Assembly (NCBI GenBank): GCA_016234985.1 | Contig: JACRNK010000044.1 | Coordinates: 1-6,296 of the forward strand | Direction of reading: 5' to 3' | Source of the DNA: Deltaproteobacteria bacterium | GTDB taxonomy: Bacteria; Desulfobacterota; GWC2-55-46; UBA9637 | DNA length: 6,296 nucleotides | Part shown: piece by piece, positions 4,708 through 6,296 of the stretch | How the letters are laid out: every line of letters starts with the position of its first letter | How positions within the stretch are numbered: the stretch's first letter is position 1 | Made by a program: the position numbers and the translations under genes | The notes under the pieces: generated by a model | What the model saw: the letters and a program-made list of their open reading frames with translations, nothing else | Databases searched by the model: none | What the model was told of the DNA's origin: nothing

Positions 4708-5049
4708 ATGCCTACACAATCTTCTATCAATATAAAAAAATCCGACATTGAGATAGAATTCTATCGGAGTTCAGGCCCCGGCGGCCAGCATAAGAATAAA
4801 ACCGCCACTGCCGTCCGCATAAGGCATATCCCAACGGGAATTATTGCGCAGGCATCAGAGAGACGTTCCCAGCATCTTAACAGGGAAATAGCGATGGAGA
4901 GGCTTGAGAGGGCTATCGCAAAGTTGTATTATAAGCCTAAAAAACGCATCCCAACCAAACTCTCGCAGTCTCAAAAGCTAAAACGGCTTGAGCAAAAGAA
5001 AAATATAGCAAGAAAGAAAACATTGAGAAGGGTCAGAGAGGAGGGATAG
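4708..5049 (+). CDS. Small GGQ release-factor-like protein, probable ribosome rescue peptidyl-tRNA hydrolase
   Basis: A 113-residue protein made of only the catalytic domain of class I release factors plus a basic tail. The GGQ that triggers peptidyl-tRNA hydrolysis is at 25-27 in SSGPGGQHKNKTATAV. ERRSQHLNRE (51-60) is the conserved helix segment that follows. Residues 76-113 are very rich in Lys and Arg (KPKKRIP, KRLEQKK, ARKKTLRRVR), like the ArfB/YaeJ tail that enters the empty mRNA channel. There is no codon-recognition domain, so it should act on stalled ribosomes, not at stop codons. It is shorter than E. coli ArfB (140) and closer to RF1/2 around GGQ (HIPTGI), so it may belong to the separate 'release factor-like' group. 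The gap to apgM is 14 bases with a G-rich GGGGCGGGG before the ATG; the next gene starts 2 bases after its stop. Confidence 0.85.
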   Translation: MPTQSSINIKKSDIEIEFYRSSGPGGQHKNKTATAVRIRHIPTGIIAQASERRSQHLNREIAMERLERAIAKLYYKPKKRIPTKLSQSQKLKRLEQKKNIARKKTLRRVREEG

Positions 5050-5051
5050 TT

Positions 5052-5585
5052 ATGAGTTTGAGAGTTCATGGGTTAAGGGTTTTGGCAATTATACTGACAG
5101 TCTTTGCGCTGTATGCCTGCAATAAGAAAGAAGATAAATCTGCGGCATCAGTCAGCGAAAAAAAGGGAGAGACAACCGCATCTGTTGAACCCGCGCCTGT
5201 GGAGTTTGCAGAGGCATACAAGGGTGTGCTTGTCGTATCAGCAGTAGAAGGCGTTGACTGGCAGAAGGGGCTAATAACTGCTGTGGGGCGTGGCCTGCCG
5301 CCAAAGCATATAACAAATCCGGCACAGGCAAAAATCCTTGCCATGCGCGCGGCAACTGTGGAGGCGCAGAAGAATCTGCTGGCAACGATACTAAAGATGA
5401 AAACTCCTCCTGACCGGGGCATGAAGGAATATCTTGACGAAAAGCACATAGAAATAACCAGCATTGAAGGCTTTGTCAAAGGCGCAATGGTTGTCAAAGA
5501 AGAATATAAAGATGACGGCAGCGCAGAGGTTACGCTTGAAGCCCCGATAGCAGGCGGAAGCGGTTTGGTGGCGGAGCTTAAATAA
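5052..5585 (+). CDS. LPP20-like lipoprotein
   Basis: A 177-residue predicted lipoprotein. Residues 4-9 are the basic n-region, 10-22 the hydrophobic stretch, and LYAC (20-23) the lipobox, with C23 lipidated. Asn at +2 favours the outer membrane. A disordered Lys/Glu/Ser linker (24-50) follows. The mature domain has GVDWQKGLITAVGRGLPP (67-84), PAQAKILAMRAATVEAQKNL (90-109) and EVTLEAPIAGGSGL (159-172). This pattern of PAQA, then RAA-x-x-A-x-x-NLL, then a terminal strand with GG-GL resembles the LPP20/FlgO-type domain found in surface lipoproteins; the assignment is from memory. The biological role is unknown. AGAGAGGAGGG just upstream supports the ATG at 5052, only 2 bases after the preceding stop. 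cbiB starts 5 bases after its own stop, so co-transcription is likely, although no functional link to cobamide synthesis is apparent. Confidence 0.8.
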   Translation: MSLRVHGLRVLAIILTVFALYACNKKEDKSAASVSEKKGETTASVEPAPVEFAEAYKGVLVVSAVEGVDWQKGLITAVGRGLPPKHITNPAQAKILAMRAATVEAQKNLLATILKMKTPPDRGMKEYLDEKHIEITSIEGFVKGAMVVKEEYKDDGSAEVTLEAPIAGGSGLVAELK

Positions 5586-5590
5586 AACAC

Positions 5591-6296
5591 ATGCTATCCG
5601 TTAGTCCGCTCCCAATTCATTCCCTGTCATTCATAATCTTTTTTGCCTATCTCCTTGATTTGATGCTTGGCGACCCAAGATGGCTTCCGCACCCTGTAAG
5701 ATGGATTGGTGCATCAATTACATTCTTTGAAAGCAAAATACGATTGTTTGCTAAAGCTCCAGCAGTTGAAAAGCTAGGCGGGGTTTTTCTTTTTATTTTG
5801 GCAGTAGGAACAACTTATGCTTTTACGCAATTTATTTTATATTTTACCTATCGCCTATCGCCTATAGCCCATAGCCTGTTATCCATCTTCCTCGCCTACA
5901 CCACCCTTTCCATAAAATCCCTGCATCAGGAGGCATGGTCTGTAACCCATGCAATGAAAAACATATCCATTGATGAGGCCAGAAACAGGCTTGCAAACAT
6001 TGTCGGACGCGATACGCGAAATCTATCAGAAGAGGAAATTTATCGCGCTGTTGTTGAGACCGTTGCGGAAAACACATCCGATGGTATTGTTGCGCCGCTT
6101 TTTTATCTTGCCATAGGCGGGCCTGCGCTGGCGCTTGCATACAAGGCTGTCAATACATTAGACTCAATGGTTGGATATAAAAACGAAAGATATAAAAACT
6201 TCGGCTGGTTTTCCGCCAGAATGGATGATGTTGCCAATTTCATCCCTGCAAGGATTACTGCGGTTCTCATGGTCATTGCCTGTTTTATCTTGAGGC
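5591..6296 (+). CDS. cbiB: Adenosylcobinamide-phosphate synthase (N-terminal part)
   Basis: Integral membrane enzyme of late cobamide synthesis (called CobD in some organisms). It joins adenosylcobyric acid to (R)-1-amino-2-propanol phosphate, giving adenosylcobinamide phosphate. The window holds 235 codons and then ends; E. coli-type CbiB is about 320 residues, so roughly a quarter is missing. Conserved stretches are LLDLMLGDPRWLPHPVRWIG (21-40), VGRDTRNLS (138-146), RAVVETVAENTSDGIVAPLF (152-171), AYKAVNTLDSMVGYKNERY (183-201) and SARMDDVANFIPAR (208-221). Hydrophobic segments at about 11-27, 62-85, 95-108 and 167-183, and at the cut end, fit the multi-pass fold. ATG 5591 lies 5 bases after the lipoprotein stop with only a weak GGAG, so coupled translation is likely. 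A heptamer repeat tract encodes the variable loop near residues 86-95. Confidence 0.93.
   Translation, partial: MLSVSPLPIHSLSFIIFFAYLLDLMLGDPRWLPHPVRWIGASITFFESKIRLFAKAPAVEKLGGVFLFILAVGTTYAFTQFILYFTYRLSPIAHSLLSIFLAYTTLSIKSLHQEAWSVTHAMKNISIDEARNRLANIVGRDTRNLSEEEIYRAVVETVAENTSDGIVAPLFYLAIGGPALALAYKAVNTLDSMVGYKNERYKNFGWFSARMDDVANFIPARITAVLMVIACFILR
5847..5874 (+). repeat. Four heptanucleotide repeats inside cbiB
   Basis: Four tandem 7-mers: CCTATCG, CCTATCG, CCTATAG, CCCATAG. The first two are identical and the others differ by one or two bases. They encode part of the variable loop after the second hydrophobic segment of CbiB. Because 7 is not a multiple of 3, gain or loss of one unit would shift the frame. 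Here the frame stays open through the tract. Confidence 0.6.

Noticed and set aside
5066..5590. Minus-strand 174-codon open frame
   Set aside because: It lies opposite the lipoprotein gene, which has a lipobox, ribosome site and operon spacing; the antisense product is Ser/Ala/Pro-rich shadow sequence.
5586..5600. Cobalamin riboswitch ahead of cbiB
   Set aside because: Only 5 bases separate cbiB from the previous gene, and I see no B12-box-like sequence upstream of the operon.

Overview
The window looks like a chromosomal segment of a Gram-negative bacterium with moderate GC content. Two things point that way: a lipoprotein with a type II signal and no Asp at +2, and genes for lipoate and cobamide synthesis. 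The style (archaeal-type phosphoglycerate mutase or homoserine kinase-like protein, AlaC-like transaminase, LPP20-like lipoprotein, CbiB) would fit an uncultivated anaerobe such as a Nitrospirota or Desulfobacterota relative. That placement is inference; no taxonomic marker is present.

Left flank (1-1142, minus strand): a lipA-alaC gene pair read leftward. lipA encodes lipoyl synthase. It is followed after 21 bases by the first 74 codons of an AlaC-type transaminase that runs off the left edge.

Middle (about 1265-3480, plus strand): an accessory block between two housekeeping units. It contains (i) a 59-codon gene with a near-perfect Shine-Dalgarno, (ii) a 67-bp integron attC-like site directly after it, (iii) a single-pass membrane protein gene that begins 21 bases after that site, as a gene cassette would, with a decayed attC-like hairpin behind it, (iv) a perfect 8-bp hairpin of REP-like character, and (v) two tandem paralogous RelE/ParE-type toxin-antitoxin modules, exactly 620 bp apart, each with a 16-base antitoxin/toxin overlap. 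A possible fragment of a further toxin gene lies between the two modules.

Right flank (about 3454-6296, plus strand): a tightly packed presumed operon driven by a good sigma70-type promoter. Its genes are an ApgM/ThrB2-type alkaline-phosphatase-superfamily enzyme, a small GGQ release-factor-like ribosome rescue protein, an LPP20-like lipoprotein, and cbiB (adenosylcobinamide-phosphate synthase), cut by the right edge. The gaps are 14, 2 and 5 bases.

The most notable signals are the attC-like cassette boundary in a window with no visible integrase, the duplicated toxin-antitoxin modules, and a heptanucleotide repeat tract inside cbiB. I found no CRISPR array, tRNA, rRNA, recognised riboswitch or complete transposase gene. 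I do not see a wholly new system; the cassette-like block is the best place to look further.
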